Source: Chloroflexota bacterium (GTDB lineage Bacteria > Chloroflexota > Dehalococcoidia > JACPEP01). From it: a stretch of 64,000 nucleotides of DNA. Below the pieces are notes generated by a model. The model saw only the letters and a list, made by a program, of their open reading frames with translations, was not told where the DNA came from and made no database searches. Each line of letters begins with the position of its first letter. Position 1 is the first letter of the stretch. A program made the translations under genes and the position numbers. Shown here one piece after another: positions 25,699 through 34,323 of this stretch. The stretch covers positions 1-64,000 of the forward strand of contig JACPEP010000001.1 in NCBI GenBank assembly GCA_016183425.1. Reading direction: 5' to 3'.

Positions 25699-26148
25699 CT
25701 AGGGTTTTGGAGCGGGGCGAATCTCTATCCAGTTCCCATCAGGGTCGAGGACAAATACTGACTTCCACCGCCCCGCATCCACCGGCTCTGAAATAAACCT
25801 AACACCGGCCGTCTTCAGCCTCTGATAGAGACTATCCGAATCAGTGTCATAGAAGCACTGGGAGCGAAAGCCCAGATCGCAGGGTCTCATCTCGGTGGGG
25901 AAGGGCCTGGGGGTGGGGGCATGCCACTGGATGAGCTCCAGGACGTAGGCATCCCCCGTTTCCAGTTGTACGACCCGATGTAAGCTGACCCCCGAGAGAC
26001 CGAAGAGCTTGTCCATGAAGGGATCGGGGGGCCGGGGACCGGGGCCTGAATCCCGACGCACCTTCATCCCCAGCAGGTCCCGGTAGAAGGCCAGGGACTT
26101 ATCCATATCCTTCACCGAAATGGCACCATGGGTCTCCTTCAATAACAT
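25699..26148 (-). CDS. VOC (glyoxalase/bleomycin-resistance) superfamily protein, copy A
   Basis: A 149-residue single-chain vicinal-oxygen-chelate protein with two beta-alpha-beta-beta-beta modules. It begins HGAISVKDMDKSLAFYRDLLGM, which places the first metal His, and ends FVLDPDGNWIEI with the metal Glu. Paralogue of the protein at 38534-38980, with the same length and most residues shared. VOC proteins include isomerases, dioxygenases and epimerases, so the reaction is open. It lies at the end of cassette A, with the substrate-binding protein and hydroxylase upstream on the same strand. Confidence 0.88.
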   Translation of the reverse strand: MLLKETHGAISVKDMDKSLAFYRDLLGMKVRRDSGPGPRPPDPFMDKLFGLSGVSLHRVVQLETGDAYVLELIQWHAPTPRPFPTEMRPCDLGFRSQCFYDTDSDSLYQRLKTAGVRFISEPVDAGRWKSVFVLDPDGNWIEIRPAPKP

Positions 26149-26350
26149 CTTTTCCTCCCTTTCTCTTTTCGTCTCTTAAGAAGGCGACCGAGACTCTGGC
26201 GGTGACTCAAACAACCCACTCCCTCTATCATCCAGTTCGAGGCACGTGGCTGCCTCCCACCTTTGGATGGTCATCGGCGGTCCCAAGCAGTGCCCCCCGG
26301 CGGCTAAGAGCTTGAGATACCTGACACCACCGTCTCAGGCCAGCACATCC

Positions 26351-27997
26351 CTACGCATTTACCCCCGGCCCGTAGTTGTATAAGTGCGCCCCCCACTGTA
26401 CCGGATGAAAATCAGGCAGTTTTTTCTTATTGTAGGCCCAGTTGTAGGGGATCTGGAACAGGAAGATCCAGGGGGCGTCTTCCTTGATGAGGGCCAGGAG
26501 CTTCTTGTAGATGGCCTTCCGCTTCTCCGGGTCCACGGTACTACGGCCCTCGCCGAGGAGCTTATCTGCCTCTGGATTGGCGTAATAGCTGTAGTTCTTG
26601 TTGCTCTGAGAGTTAAGCTCCTGGCTGACGATAATGTCCACATCCAGGGAGGAGGTGCCCCGGCAGGCCTCGATCAACCCGTAAGGCCCCTCCTTCTTCT
26701 CCCAGGCCGTCTGCGCGAAATTTGCTGCCGCGGCGTGGGGTGTCAGCTTGGCCTTTATGCCCACATCGGCCAGGTAGCCGGCGATGGCCTGAGTGTACTC
26801 CTTCGTCTCCGCGTAGCAGGAGCCAGTGGTGTCGAAGACCACCTCGAAGCCGTTGGGGTAGCCCGCCTGGGCCAGGAGCTCCTTGGCCTTCTTGGGGTCA
26901 TAGGTATAGGGCTTCAGGTCCTTATCGAAGCCGAAATAAGCGGATCCCATAGCGCTGGCATTGCGCTCCGCATATCCCTTCATGATCTGTTTGATGATGG
27001 TGTCCACGTCCACGGCGTAGTTCATAGCCTGGCGCACCCGCCTGTCCCGAAGGGGGCTGGCCTTATCGAACTGGCTGATCTTGATCATGGGGGTGCCGCT
27101 GCCCTTGACAGAGAGCAAGCCCAACTCGGCGCTGGCTTTGAGCTCTTCGAAGGCCTCCGGTAGTGGGCCATAGATGATGTCAAACTCTCCCGTCTTCAAG
27201 CCAGCCAGGCGGGCCGCCGGCTGAGGGATGGGTCTGAAGACGATCTTGGGGATCTTAAGGGCCTTCTCCCACCGCTCCCCCTTTTGCCACCCCCACCACC
27301 CTTCGTTCATCTCCAGCTCTATCCGGTCGTCCTTTACCCATTTCACCCATTTGTAAGGGCCGGTACCGAAGGGCTCCTCGGCCTGGGCCTTGTTCCCCCG
27401 AGGCCCCTGGTTGTGCTTCATAGGGACCACCGTGGACTGAAGATACTTGAAGGGGATGGTGGGGTCCGGCTCTTTGGAGATGACCCGGACGGTGTAGTCG
27501 TCCACCACCTCTACCTTCTCAATGTCCGTGAAGTCGCTCATGTAATTGGGCTTGAAGGCGGCGTCCTGCTGCCGCTGCGTGTTGAACTTAACCACCTCGC
27601 CGGTGAAGGGCTCCCCGTTTTGGAACTTGACGCCCTTCCTCAGCTTCACCTCCCAGGTGCGGCCGTCCCCCAGCCACTTGTGGCTCACCGCCAGGCCGGG
27701 GATGACGTCCAGGTTGACCCCCATCTTGAACAGGCCATCGTAAACATGGTCCCGGACACCCACGCCCGTGATGCCACCCTCCAGGTGGGGATCTGGGGTT
27801 CTGAGATCGCTGCCGTAGGCCACCGTCACCCTTTCTGGCACCTTAGCGGCCTGCGTTCCCCCAGGGGCTGCCGGGGCGCACCCCAAAAGGGATAGCCCGG
27901 CCAGGCCAATGCCGGTCCGTGCCGCCAGACTCAGGGCGCGGCGGCGAGACAGCCGCCGCTGCCAGACTTGATCCCAGTAGCTCCTAGTCTCTCTCAT
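26351..27997 (-). CDS. family 5 ABC substrate-binding lipoprotein (DppA/OppA-like), copy A
   Basis: Exported solute-binding protein of 548 residues. The N-terminus has a twin-arginine-like motif (SRRRALSLAA) and a lipobox ending at Cys40 (LSLLGC), so it is probably a Tat-exported lipoprotein. Family 5 landmarks follow: YDGLFKMG, WEVKLRKGVKFQNGEPF, GTGPYKWVKW, DRRVRQAMNYAVDVD and the Tyr-rich C-terminus. Family 5 binds peptides, nickel, opines or other organic solutes. No permease or ATPase gene is near, so it must use one encoded elsewhere. Upstream is the molybdenum hydroxylase gene of the same cassette. Confidence 0.92.
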   Translation of the reverse strand: MRETRSYWDQVWQRRLSRRRALSLAARTGIGLAGLSLLGCAPAAPGGTQAAKVPERVTVAYGSDLRTPDPHLEGGITGVGVRDHVYDGLFKMGVNLDVIPGLAVSHKWLGDGRTWEVKLRKGVKFQNGEPFTGEVVKFNTQRQQDAAFKPNYMSDFTDIEKVEVVDDYTVRVISKEPDPTIPFKYLQSTVVPMKHNQGPRGNKAQAEEPFGTGPYKWVKWVKDDRIELEMNEGWWGWQKGERWEKALKIPKIVFRPIPQPAARLAGLKTGEFDIIYGPLPEAFEELKASAELGLLSVKGSGTPMIKISQFDKASPLRDRRVRQAMNYAVDVDTIIKQIMKGYAERNASAMGSAYFGFDKDLKPYTYDPKKAKELLAQAGYPNGFEVVFDTTGSCYAETKEYTQAIAGYLADVGIKAKLTPHAAAANFAQTAWEKKEGPYGLIEACRGTSSLDVDIIVSQELNSQSNKNYSYYANPEADKLLGEGRSTVDPEKRKAIYKKLLALIKEDAPWIFLFQIPYNWAYNKKKLPDFHPVQWGAHLYNYGPGVNA

Positions 27998-28078
27998 GCC
28001 TTTATCCTCCTCATCTTCATACTAGGGTTTCTGACTAGAACCCTTATTTGTACGTCTCACGGCATTCAAAGCCCACCT

Positions 28079-30787
28079 CTATCGTCTCTGCAGTACCTCC
28101 AGAACTCGCTCTGGGGTGGCAGGTAGGTCGAAGATGCGGACTCCTATGGCGTTGGTCACTGCATTTATTACCGAAGGTGGGGTGGCGGTGATGATTATGT
28201 CTCCCGCACCCTTAGCGCCGTGAGGGCCCGAAGGCACCGGCTCCTCCACAAAGATACACTTTATCTCGGGAACATCCTGAAAAGTGGGTATTCTGTAATC
28301 TTTAAAGCTCCGTGTTTTGCCAGGTATAAAGGCCTCCTTCAAGGCATAGCCTATCCCCATGAGGAAACTTCCCTCCATTTGGCCCTCCAGGTTCAAGGGG
28401 TTCATGACTTTACCCGCATCCAGCGCCGCCACTATACGCCGCACCCTTATTTCCCCGCTCCGGGTGTTGACCTCCACCTCGGCAATCTGGGACACGAAGC
28501 CATAGACCTGGCCCAAGTTCCCCTGACCGGTCTCGGGATCGAACTGGCTGGGGACACGGGCTTTCCATGTCCCTTTTTGCCGTAGGGAAAGGCCCTTGCC
28601 CTTGGCCACCCCTGCCAGTCGTTCCAGGCTCGCCCGATGCGCCGGGTTCGCAACAGACACAGCGTAACCACCTTCCAGACGGACCTCCTTATCCTCCAGT
28701 ACCTCCGCTGCCATCTGGAGAAGCATCGCCTTCATGTTCCGGGCGCCGTCCAGGATAGCGTTGCCGTTAGCCTGGGTGGCCGAGGAGCCAGCAGTCATGG
28801 CCGTACTGCCGGCGGTTATCACCAGGGAGTCCATCGGAACCTTCAGTTCATTGGCTACAATTTGAGCGAAGATGGTGTAGGCCCCCTGCCCCATCTCAAT
28901 GGCCTTCGACTCTACCCAAATGCGTCCGTCCTCTTGAAGCTCCAAAAAAACCTCTTGGTCCCCCGGCGTCGAGGCTCGCCACGTGGAAGCGAGGCCAATG
29001 CCCCGGCGCCACGGAGACGGAGCCGGCTCCTGGGTCTGGCGGGCCTTGGCCTCTTCCCAATAGGGCTGTATAGCCTTAAGGGTCGCCACCAACCCAACGC
29101 TTTCGTCCAGGATCTGGCCTGTGGCCGTTTGATCACCTAGTTGAAAAGCGTTCCTAAGGCGGAGCTCCAGGGGGTCTATATTGAGGCGTTGCGCCAGAAT
29201 ATCCATCTGGGACTCATAGACGAAGGCAGCATGGGTGCCCCCCAGCCCCCGCATCGCGCCGTGCTTGTGCACGTTAGTAGCCACTGCCTTACCCCGAACG
29301 GTAACGTGGGGGACGTTGTAGGGTCCGGGGGCGTGGACCACATTCAACGGAAAGTCGCCGGTGGGTTGAACACCGATAGGGTAGGCTCCGCCGTTGCACA
29401 CCAGGTCTGCTTCCACCGCTATCAGCTTACCGTCCCGAGTCGCTCCCGTTTTGTATCTCATGTTCATGGCAAAGCGCTTCTTGGTAGCCATCATTACCTC
29501 TTCTCGGGTGTAGACCAGCTTCACCGGCTGGCCGGTCTTGAAGGCCAAGAGAGAGGTGATCATCCAACAGTGCTCTACATACTTGCCACCGAAGCCGCCG
29601 CCAACGTAGGTTGGAACTACCTTCACTCGCCCCGTATCGACGCCTAGAAGATTGGCAATGGCCGGTCCTAGAGGGCGAGCGAACTGGGTGCAGGTCTGAG
29701 TGACCAGACGCCCTTCTTCATCCACATACGAAAGGGCGGCATCGGGCTCCAGATAGGCATGCTCTTGGAAGGAGGTGGTGTAGGTGTTCTCCTCCACTAC
29801 CTCTGCCTGGGCAAAACCCGCGGCCACGTCCCCATGGATGAGGTTTCGCGTGAAGTCCAGGTTGCCCTCAGGCCCCAACTGGGGCGCCTTTTCATCCAAA
29901 GCGGCCATAGCATCCAGCACCGCCTCCAGGGGTTCATATTCTACCTTTATCTTGCCTACAGCTTTCTGGGCAACTTCTGGCGAGGTAGCAGCTACCACCG
30001 CTACCGGCTCTCCCATGAACTGCACCTTTTCTTCCGCCAGCAACGTCCAGCCTTTTCCCCCGGGACGCATACAATTGGCACCCGGAACATCCCCAGCGGT
30101 GAGAACGGCCACTACCCCTGGCATCTTCTGGGCCTCGGTCAGATTTATCTTCACAATGCGGGCATGGTGATGAGGGCTCCGCAGCACCTTAGCGTGGAGC
30201 ATACCGTCCCGATAGAGATCGGGGGCAAAGACAGCCTTGCCCGTGACTTTTTCGTAACCATCGATGCGAGGAACGCTAGACCACAGCAGACTGTCGGGTT
30301 TGGGCCGCGGTGACCCGCCTCGCATAAGATGGGCCGCATAAAGGATGGCATCGGTTATCTTCACATAGCCGGTGCAACGGCACAGATTTCGCGATAACCG
30401 GCGCGCTATGTCCTCTTTGGTTGGGTTGGGGTTGGCATCCAGAAGGGCCTTGGCGGCCATAATCAGCCCGGGGGTACAGTAGCCACACTGAACTGCTCCC
30501 GCCTCGATAAATGCTTGTTGTAGAGGGTGGAGTTGACCACTGTTAGACAGACCCTCGATGGTAACTACAGATCGGCCCCCCACCCGACTCATGGGGAGGC
30601 GGCAGGCCAGGGCTGCCTTGCCGTCCAGGAGGACAGTGCAAGCGCCACACTCCCCGCCGTCGCAGCCCTCCTTGGTGCCCATCAGGTGGAGGTCGTCTCG
30701 CAGCACCTTCATCAGGTTGCGTTTCGGGTCGGCGATTATCTCTCGACTTTGGCCATTGAGGGTGAAGGAGAATCTCTGTCCGTCCAT
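28079..30787 (-). CDS. molybdenum hydroxylase with fused 2Fe-2S and molybdopterin domains (Mop-like), copy A
   Basis: A 902-residue member of the xanthine oxidase family. Residues 1-80 form the plant-type 2Fe-2S domain (Cys42, 47, 50, 62 in GCDGGECGACTV), followed by the second cluster domain (QCGYCTPG and NLCRCTGY), then the molybdopterin domains with GGGFGGK. There is no FAD domain. This matches the layout and size of Desulfovibrio aldehyde oxidoreductase Mop, so electrons probably leave to another carrier. At the catalytic position, where the family has GxGE, this copy has Asp863 (GAKGAGDI), while copy B has Glu. The substrate is unknown; aldehydes or N-heterocycles are possible. Confidence 0.92.
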   Translation of the reverse strand: MDGQRFSFTLNGQSREIIADPKRNLMKVLRDDLHLMGTKEGCDGGECGACTVLLDGKAALACRLPMSRVGGRSVVTIEGLSNSGQLHPLQQAFIEAGAVQCGYCTPGLIMAAKALLDANPNPTKEDIARRLSRNLCRCTGYVKITDAILYAAHLMRGGSPRPKPDSLLWSSVPRIDGYEKVTGKAVFAPDLYRDGMLHAKVLRSPHHHARIVKINLTEAQKMPGVVAVLTAGDVPGANCMRPGGKGWTLLAEEKVQFMGEPVAVVAATSPEVAQKAVGKIKVEYEPLEAVLDAMAALDEKAPQLGPEGNLDFTRNLIHGDVAAGFAQAEVVEENTYTTSFQEHAYLEPDAALSYVDEEGRLVTQTCTQFARPLGPAIANLLGVDTGRVKVVPTYVGGGFGGKYVEHCWMITSLLAFKTGQPVKLVYTREEVMMATKKRFAMNMRYKTGATRDGKLIAVEADLVCNGGAYPIGVQPTGDFPLNVVHAPGPYNVPHVTVRGKAVATNVHKHGAMRGLGGTHAAFVYESQMDILAQRLNIDPLELRLRNAFQLGDQTATGQILDESVGLVATLKAIQPYWEEAKARQTQEPAPSPWRRGIGLASTWRASTPGDQEVFLELQEDGRIWVESKAIEMGQGAYTIFAQIVANELKVPMDSLVITAGSTAMTAGSSATQANGNAILDGARNMKAMLLQMAAEVLEDKEVRLEGGYAVSVANPAHRASLERLAGVAKGKGLSLRQKGTWKARVPSQFDPETGQGNLGQVYGFVSQIAEVEVNTRSGEIRVRRIVAALDAGKVMNPLNLEGQMEGSFLMGIGYALKEAFIPGKTRSFKDYRIPTFQDVPEIKCIFVEEPVPSGPHGAKGAGDIIITATPPSVINAVTNAIGVRIFDLPATPERVLEVLQRR

Positions 30788-30998
30788 GCCATCCGTCCCT
30801 TCGTGCTATCCGTCTTTCTGTCCGAGTTGGGCTGACCCGACGCTATGTTTCGGCAGCTACGCCGGAGGGTTGTTTTGTTCCTGGGGAGAACATTTTATGT
30901 TCCCGACTCCGGTCACCCCGCATAGGTCTTACCGGCTTGTTTGCCGCCGACGCGCACATCAGCCATTGCGGTGAGAGTGTAAGGCGATAGGCCGCCCC

Positions 30999-31028
30999 TT
31001 GTAAAGCGTAATGCACATCCAATATAAT
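30999..31028 (+). promoter_or_regulatory. promoter of regulator A, conserved in cassette B
   Basis: TTGTAA (30999-31004), an 18-base spacer and TATAAT (31023-31028). The surrounding bases (CCTTGTAAAGCGTAA and TATAATCAGCTAATAATTC) are nearly identical to those at 44521-44560 although the rest of the intergenic region has diverged. That points to a retained promoter and perhaps an operator, shared with the divergent hydroxylase gene. Confidence 0.6.
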
Positions 31029-31068
31029 CAGCTAATAATTCTATGCAATTATGACGAGGAGCCAGAGC

Positions 31069-32124
31069 GTGCCGTTTCAGGAGCAAGAAGTTCGAGCCTT
31101 AATAAGCTTGCTGCTGCGCTTTCGCAGACAAAAGGAGCTCGGTGAGAACAGCCAAAGCGCCATTGCCCGGCGAGCCGGTATTAGCCAGGCGAGGGTGAGC
31201 AACTGGGAGCAGGCTACGAACCCTGACCATGCGCTGGGGCGAGAATCGCTAAAGAGGCTGCTAACCTTGGGCCTGCGCTTTCCATACGAGGAAGTTGATG
31301 CCATCCTGTGGCTCGCGTGTTCACTATGGCGCGACGATAAAGACGTTCTTACGCCGGGTGAGGTCAAGGATTTTTTGGAAACCGTCTATGACCACTCGGC
31401 TGTCTTTCAGAGAAGAGGTCCCCAAGAACATGAGCGTATTCTTACAAAAATACTCAAGCGCATTGAAGAAAGAGCTCGGCCCGCCTCTCCCCTCACTATA
31501 TTCTCAGCAGCCCCCTCCGGTCACTTAGATTTTGAACGGTCACTTCTGGAGATGGAAGACACCGAGCAACCCAGGATGAACGTGACAACCTTACCGCCCT
31601 TTTTCTGTCGCCCCCCCGACATTGAAGAGAAATGGTATCGGCAAATATTCGGAGCCGATACCAAGGGATGTAACGATATAGTACAACTGGTGCAGCAAAG
31701 GTACGACCTGTGGAAGCGTTGGATAGAGAGGTACTCGCATAGGGTCATCGTAGAAAGAACAGTTATTGAGCGTTATTTTGCGGAAGGCCGGCAGGGGAAG
31801 CTTGCGTACAAGCCACAAGAGGTGAGGGCGCAGGGCGAGAGGTGGATTGAATCGCTACAGCGCCACGACAATTGCGCTGTCGCTATAAGTGATGCTCCAG
31901 ATTTGATGAGGTATATACTGGTCGGTATTTCAAACCTTATGCTTGTGTTATCAGCACCACGGCAAGCCGCCCCGGCACATTTGGGCATCGAGGCTATTCG
32001 CATCACAGATCCTTTGGTCATCCTCCGCTTTCGGCTGGAATTCGAGGAGACCTGGCAGAATATTCCCGAAGAGAACAAGGATAAAGAACGGGTTATAGAA
32101 TGGCTAAGGGTTCAAATCTCCTGA
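31069..32124 (+). CDS. XRE-type HTH regulator with large C-terminal domain, copy A
   Basis: About 351 residues from GTG 31069. The frame is open to ATG 31051, but in paralogue B an indel puts that ATG out of frame and a TGA is in frame upstream, so GTG is the likely start in both; GAGGAG lies 8 bases ahead. Residues 29-48 form the HTH (SQSAIARRAGISQARVSNWE). The remainder, mostly helical (LWLACSLWRDDKDVL, FAEGRQGK, LRFRLEFEETWQNIPEE), matches no domain I recognise and may sense a small molecule. Divergent from hydroxylase A, so probably its regulator. Confidence 0.8.
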   Translation: MPFQEQEVRALISLLLRFRRQKELGENSQSAIARRAGISQARVSNWEQATNPDHALGRESLKRLLTLGLRFPYEEVDAILWLACSLWRDDKDVLTPGEVKDFLETVYDHSAVFQRRGPQEHERILTKILKRIEERARPASPLTIFSAAPSGHLDFERSLLEMEDTEQPRMNVTTLPPFFCRPPDIEEKWYRQIFGADTKGCNDIVQLVQQRYDLWKRWIERYSHRVIVERTVIERYFAEGRQGKLAYKPQEVRAQGERWIESLQRHDNCAVAISDAPDLMRYILVGISNLMLVLSAPRQAAPAHLGIEAIRITDPLVILRFRLEFEETWQNIPEENKDKERVIEWLRVQIS

Positions 32125-32148
32125 CGCCTCTTTAAGCTCTAATACCTT

Positions 32149-32340
32149 TCAGCCGTACCGCAACTGGACCCCGAAGCTGCCCCGGGGGTAGTGCCAGTCC
32201 AGGCTGCGGGGAAGGCAGGCGAGGAATCCTTTGGGAGGGGTCCGTCCGGGAGACGACGTATCCCCCCTTCAAGGCCATCCCTTCCAGCCCCGTCTCCAGA
32301 AGTTCCGAGCCCACCTGGAGAAGGCCCAATTGACAGGCCC
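32149..32340 (-). pseudogene. rearrangement scar: fixX 3' end joined to a hydroxylase fragment
   Basis: Positions 32149-32219 nearly match the 3' end of intact fixX (45670-45740), while 32228-32340 match the molybdenum hydroxylase coding region around 40338-40440 (LLQVGSELLE, GYVVSRTDPSQR). Both are in minus orientation but derive from genes that are not adjacent in cassette B, so a deletion or unequal crossover joined them. The sequence is still alignable, so the event is fairly recent. Confidence 0.8.
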
Positions 32341-32363
32341 TAAAATCTGTGCATGAGTTCTGG

Positions 32364-33458
32364 TCAGTTGCCTGAATAGTCCAGATTGGAGAAGAGGGGA
32401 GTGGTAGGCCGGATCACTTTAACGCCTTTCAAGGAGATGCCCCCACCTGAGGACGCCACATGACAGGAGTTGCAGCCACTTATGGCACGGTCGTAAGCTT
32501 TCGTGAAAGCCGCCAAATCCTGGGCCTTGACCGCTTCCTGCAATTCGGTGTGAGCAGGCTGCCACCATGCTCTGAGCCCCGCAGTCCTTGCTGGCCTGGT
32601 CACCTCTATCGCCTTTAGCGTCTCGTCGGAGCGATATATCTCGAAGTCGACAAAGGTCCAGTTGCTGGCCTGGGCTGCGAACCACATAAGGTTGAAATGA
32701 TCTGTTAACTCCATCATCCGGGGTGCCGTGCCGGCCTGGATCCTCCAAAGGGACAGATCCGCGGAGTACGCGTTGAGCTTGTTGTAGATGGCTTGTTCTA
32801 CGGCTAACCTTTCTGCGTCTGAAATAGGAGCTACCGCGGCTGATGCAGCCGTGCCTTCGTCGGGTGAAACCCAATGCGCGAAGGCGCTGGCGGAGAGATC
32901 TCGCGCCGCACCTTTGGTGACCCTGTACGCAAAAGGTCCGACACTGCCCTTGGCGGCAACGGAGCTCACTAGCCAGGCCGCCGCTCCGCCATCGGAGCTG
33001 AAGAAGCCGCTGCCGCTAGGGGTGGCGACTGCACTGCTGAAGGTCGCACCCGCTGGCATTGAGCCAGCCACATAGAGATTTGAGATAACCTTGTCGCTGG
33101 GGTTGCTGACCATGATGGAGTAAACTACTGAATCATCGGTGGATGCGCCGGAAAGCGAAACAGAAATGGCGCTACTCGGTGCAGGCGCCGGAGCAGGAGC
33201 CGGTGCGCCAGATACCTGGTTCCAGGCACCAAGTGGATCGGTCAAATGCGTCGAGATAGACTGGAAAGCTTTGCCCTTATCGGTCAACGTGCCACCCCCC
33301 GCCGGGTTAACGTGGCAAGCGGCACAGGCCTGGCCCGTCTTCGCAGCGTAGTCCGGTACGGCCATGCCGGGCGTTGGCCGGATCAGTGCCGTGACGGCCG
33401 CGATGGCCGTGGCCAATGCTATCAAGAGCACTGTTCGGTTGGGCATAGATAGTCTCAC
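32364..33458 (-). CDS. exported diheme c-type cytochrome with DUF11-like middle domain
   Basis: 364 residues with a signal peptide (about 1-33), a first heme site CAACH (Cys45, Cys48, His49) in a short GGGTLTDKGKAF context, an Ala/Pro linker, a beta domain resembling DUF11/conserved-repeat domains (VYSIMVSNPSDKVISNLYV), and a C-terminal helical cytochrome c'-like domain ending in CNSCH (Cys329, Cys332, His333). It probably carries electrons outside the membrane. The signalling pair downstream on the same strand side is read separately. The fusion of a single-heme N-terminal motif, adhesion-type domain and c'-like domain is unusual. Confidence 0.85.
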   Translation of the reverse strand: MRLSMPNRTVLLIALATAIAAVTALIRPTPGMAVPDYAAKTGQACAACHVNPAGGGTLTDKGKAFQSISTHLTDPLGAWNQVSGAPAPAPAPAPSSAISVSLSGASTDDSVVYSIMVSNPSDKVISNLYVAGSMPAGATFSSAVATPSGSGFFSSDGGAAAWLVSSVAAKGSVGPFAYRVTKGAARDLSASAFAHWVSPDEGTAASAAVAPISDAERLAVEQAIYNKLNAYSADLSLWRIQAGTAPRMMELTDHFNLMWFAAQASNWTFVDFEIYRSDETLKAIEVTRPARTAGLRAWWQPAHTELQEAVKAQDLAAFTKAYDRAISGCNSCHVASSGGGISLKGVKVIRPTTPLFSNLDYSGN

Positions 33459-33662
33459 GACGATGACCTCCTCCTTACAAGATAATGCTATCCTAATGAA
33501 GGGTAACCGAGCCGGGTTTCGCCGTCAATCCGAAAACGTATGTAAATCAATGCAGGAAAAGCTGCAACTCAATATAGAAGGCTATGTAGGAGATGGGGGT
33601 GAAACTGCGTAGTGACCAGAAATAAAAAGGGTGACTAGGACCAAGGAGGTGGGTAGATCATG

Positions 33663-34322
33663 TCATTTGCTGGGGGTGATGAGCCCTTTACGAATGGCAT
33701 ATTGCACAACCTCAGATCGATTGTGCAAACCCAGTTTCTCCATAAAGTTGGCGCGATGGCGCTCGATGGTTTTGGGGCTCAGCGAGAGCTCTTCACCTAT
33801 CTCTCGGGCGGATCTTCCCTCTGCTGTCATACGCAGGATTTCACGCTCTCGGCATGTGAGGCGGCTGTAGCTTTCATTCTCTTCCCCCGCCTGAACGCGG
33901 CGCAGATAATCGTCTAGCAGCTTTCGCCCGAGGCTTGGATGAAAAGCCACGCCGCCACGAGAAACTATTCGCAACCATGAGACAACTTCCTCAGGAGTAG
34001 CCTCTTTGAGTATATAACCAGATGCCCCAGAGCTCACTGCCTCGAAGAAATACTCCTCGTCGTCGTGCATCGTAAGCATCAGGACTCGCGTGTCCGGATT
34101 TGTCTGCCGAATCTCGCGAGTAGCCTCCAATCCTGACAGGCCAGCCATAGCTACGTCCATTAGCACGATGTCCGGAGCCAACTCGCGCGTTTTTGCCACG
34201 GCTTCCCTGCCATCTTTGGCCTCTGCGATAACCTCGATACCCTCTTGCGAATCCAAAAGAAGTCGTATGCCCGCCCTCACGACGGCATGATCATCTGCGA
34301 TCAATACGCGAAGCTTGTCCAT
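33663..34322 (-). CDS. NarL/FixJ-family response regulator
   Basis: I place the start at ATG 34322, with AAAGGAAC just ahead and the stop of the kinase gene overlapping. About 219 residues: receiver domain with IADDHA, phosphoacceptor Asp56 in LMDVAMAG and Lys near the end, then a LuxR-type HTH (LTCREREILRMTAEGRSAREI). It is coupled to the kinase at 34324. The regulated genes are unknown; the neighbouring cytochrome is a candidate. Confidence 0.95.
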   Translation of the reverse strand: MDKLRVLIADDHAVVRAGIRLLLDSQEGIEVIAEAKDGREAVAKTRELAPDIVLMDVAMAGLSGLEATREIRQTNPDTRVLMLTMHDDEEYFFEAVSSGASGYILKEATPEEVVSWLRIVSRGGVAFHPSLGRKLLDDYLRRVQAGEENESYSRLTCREREILRMTAEGRSAREIGEELSLSPKTIERHRANFMEKLGLHNRSEVVQYAIRKGLITPSK

Positions 34323-34323
34323 A

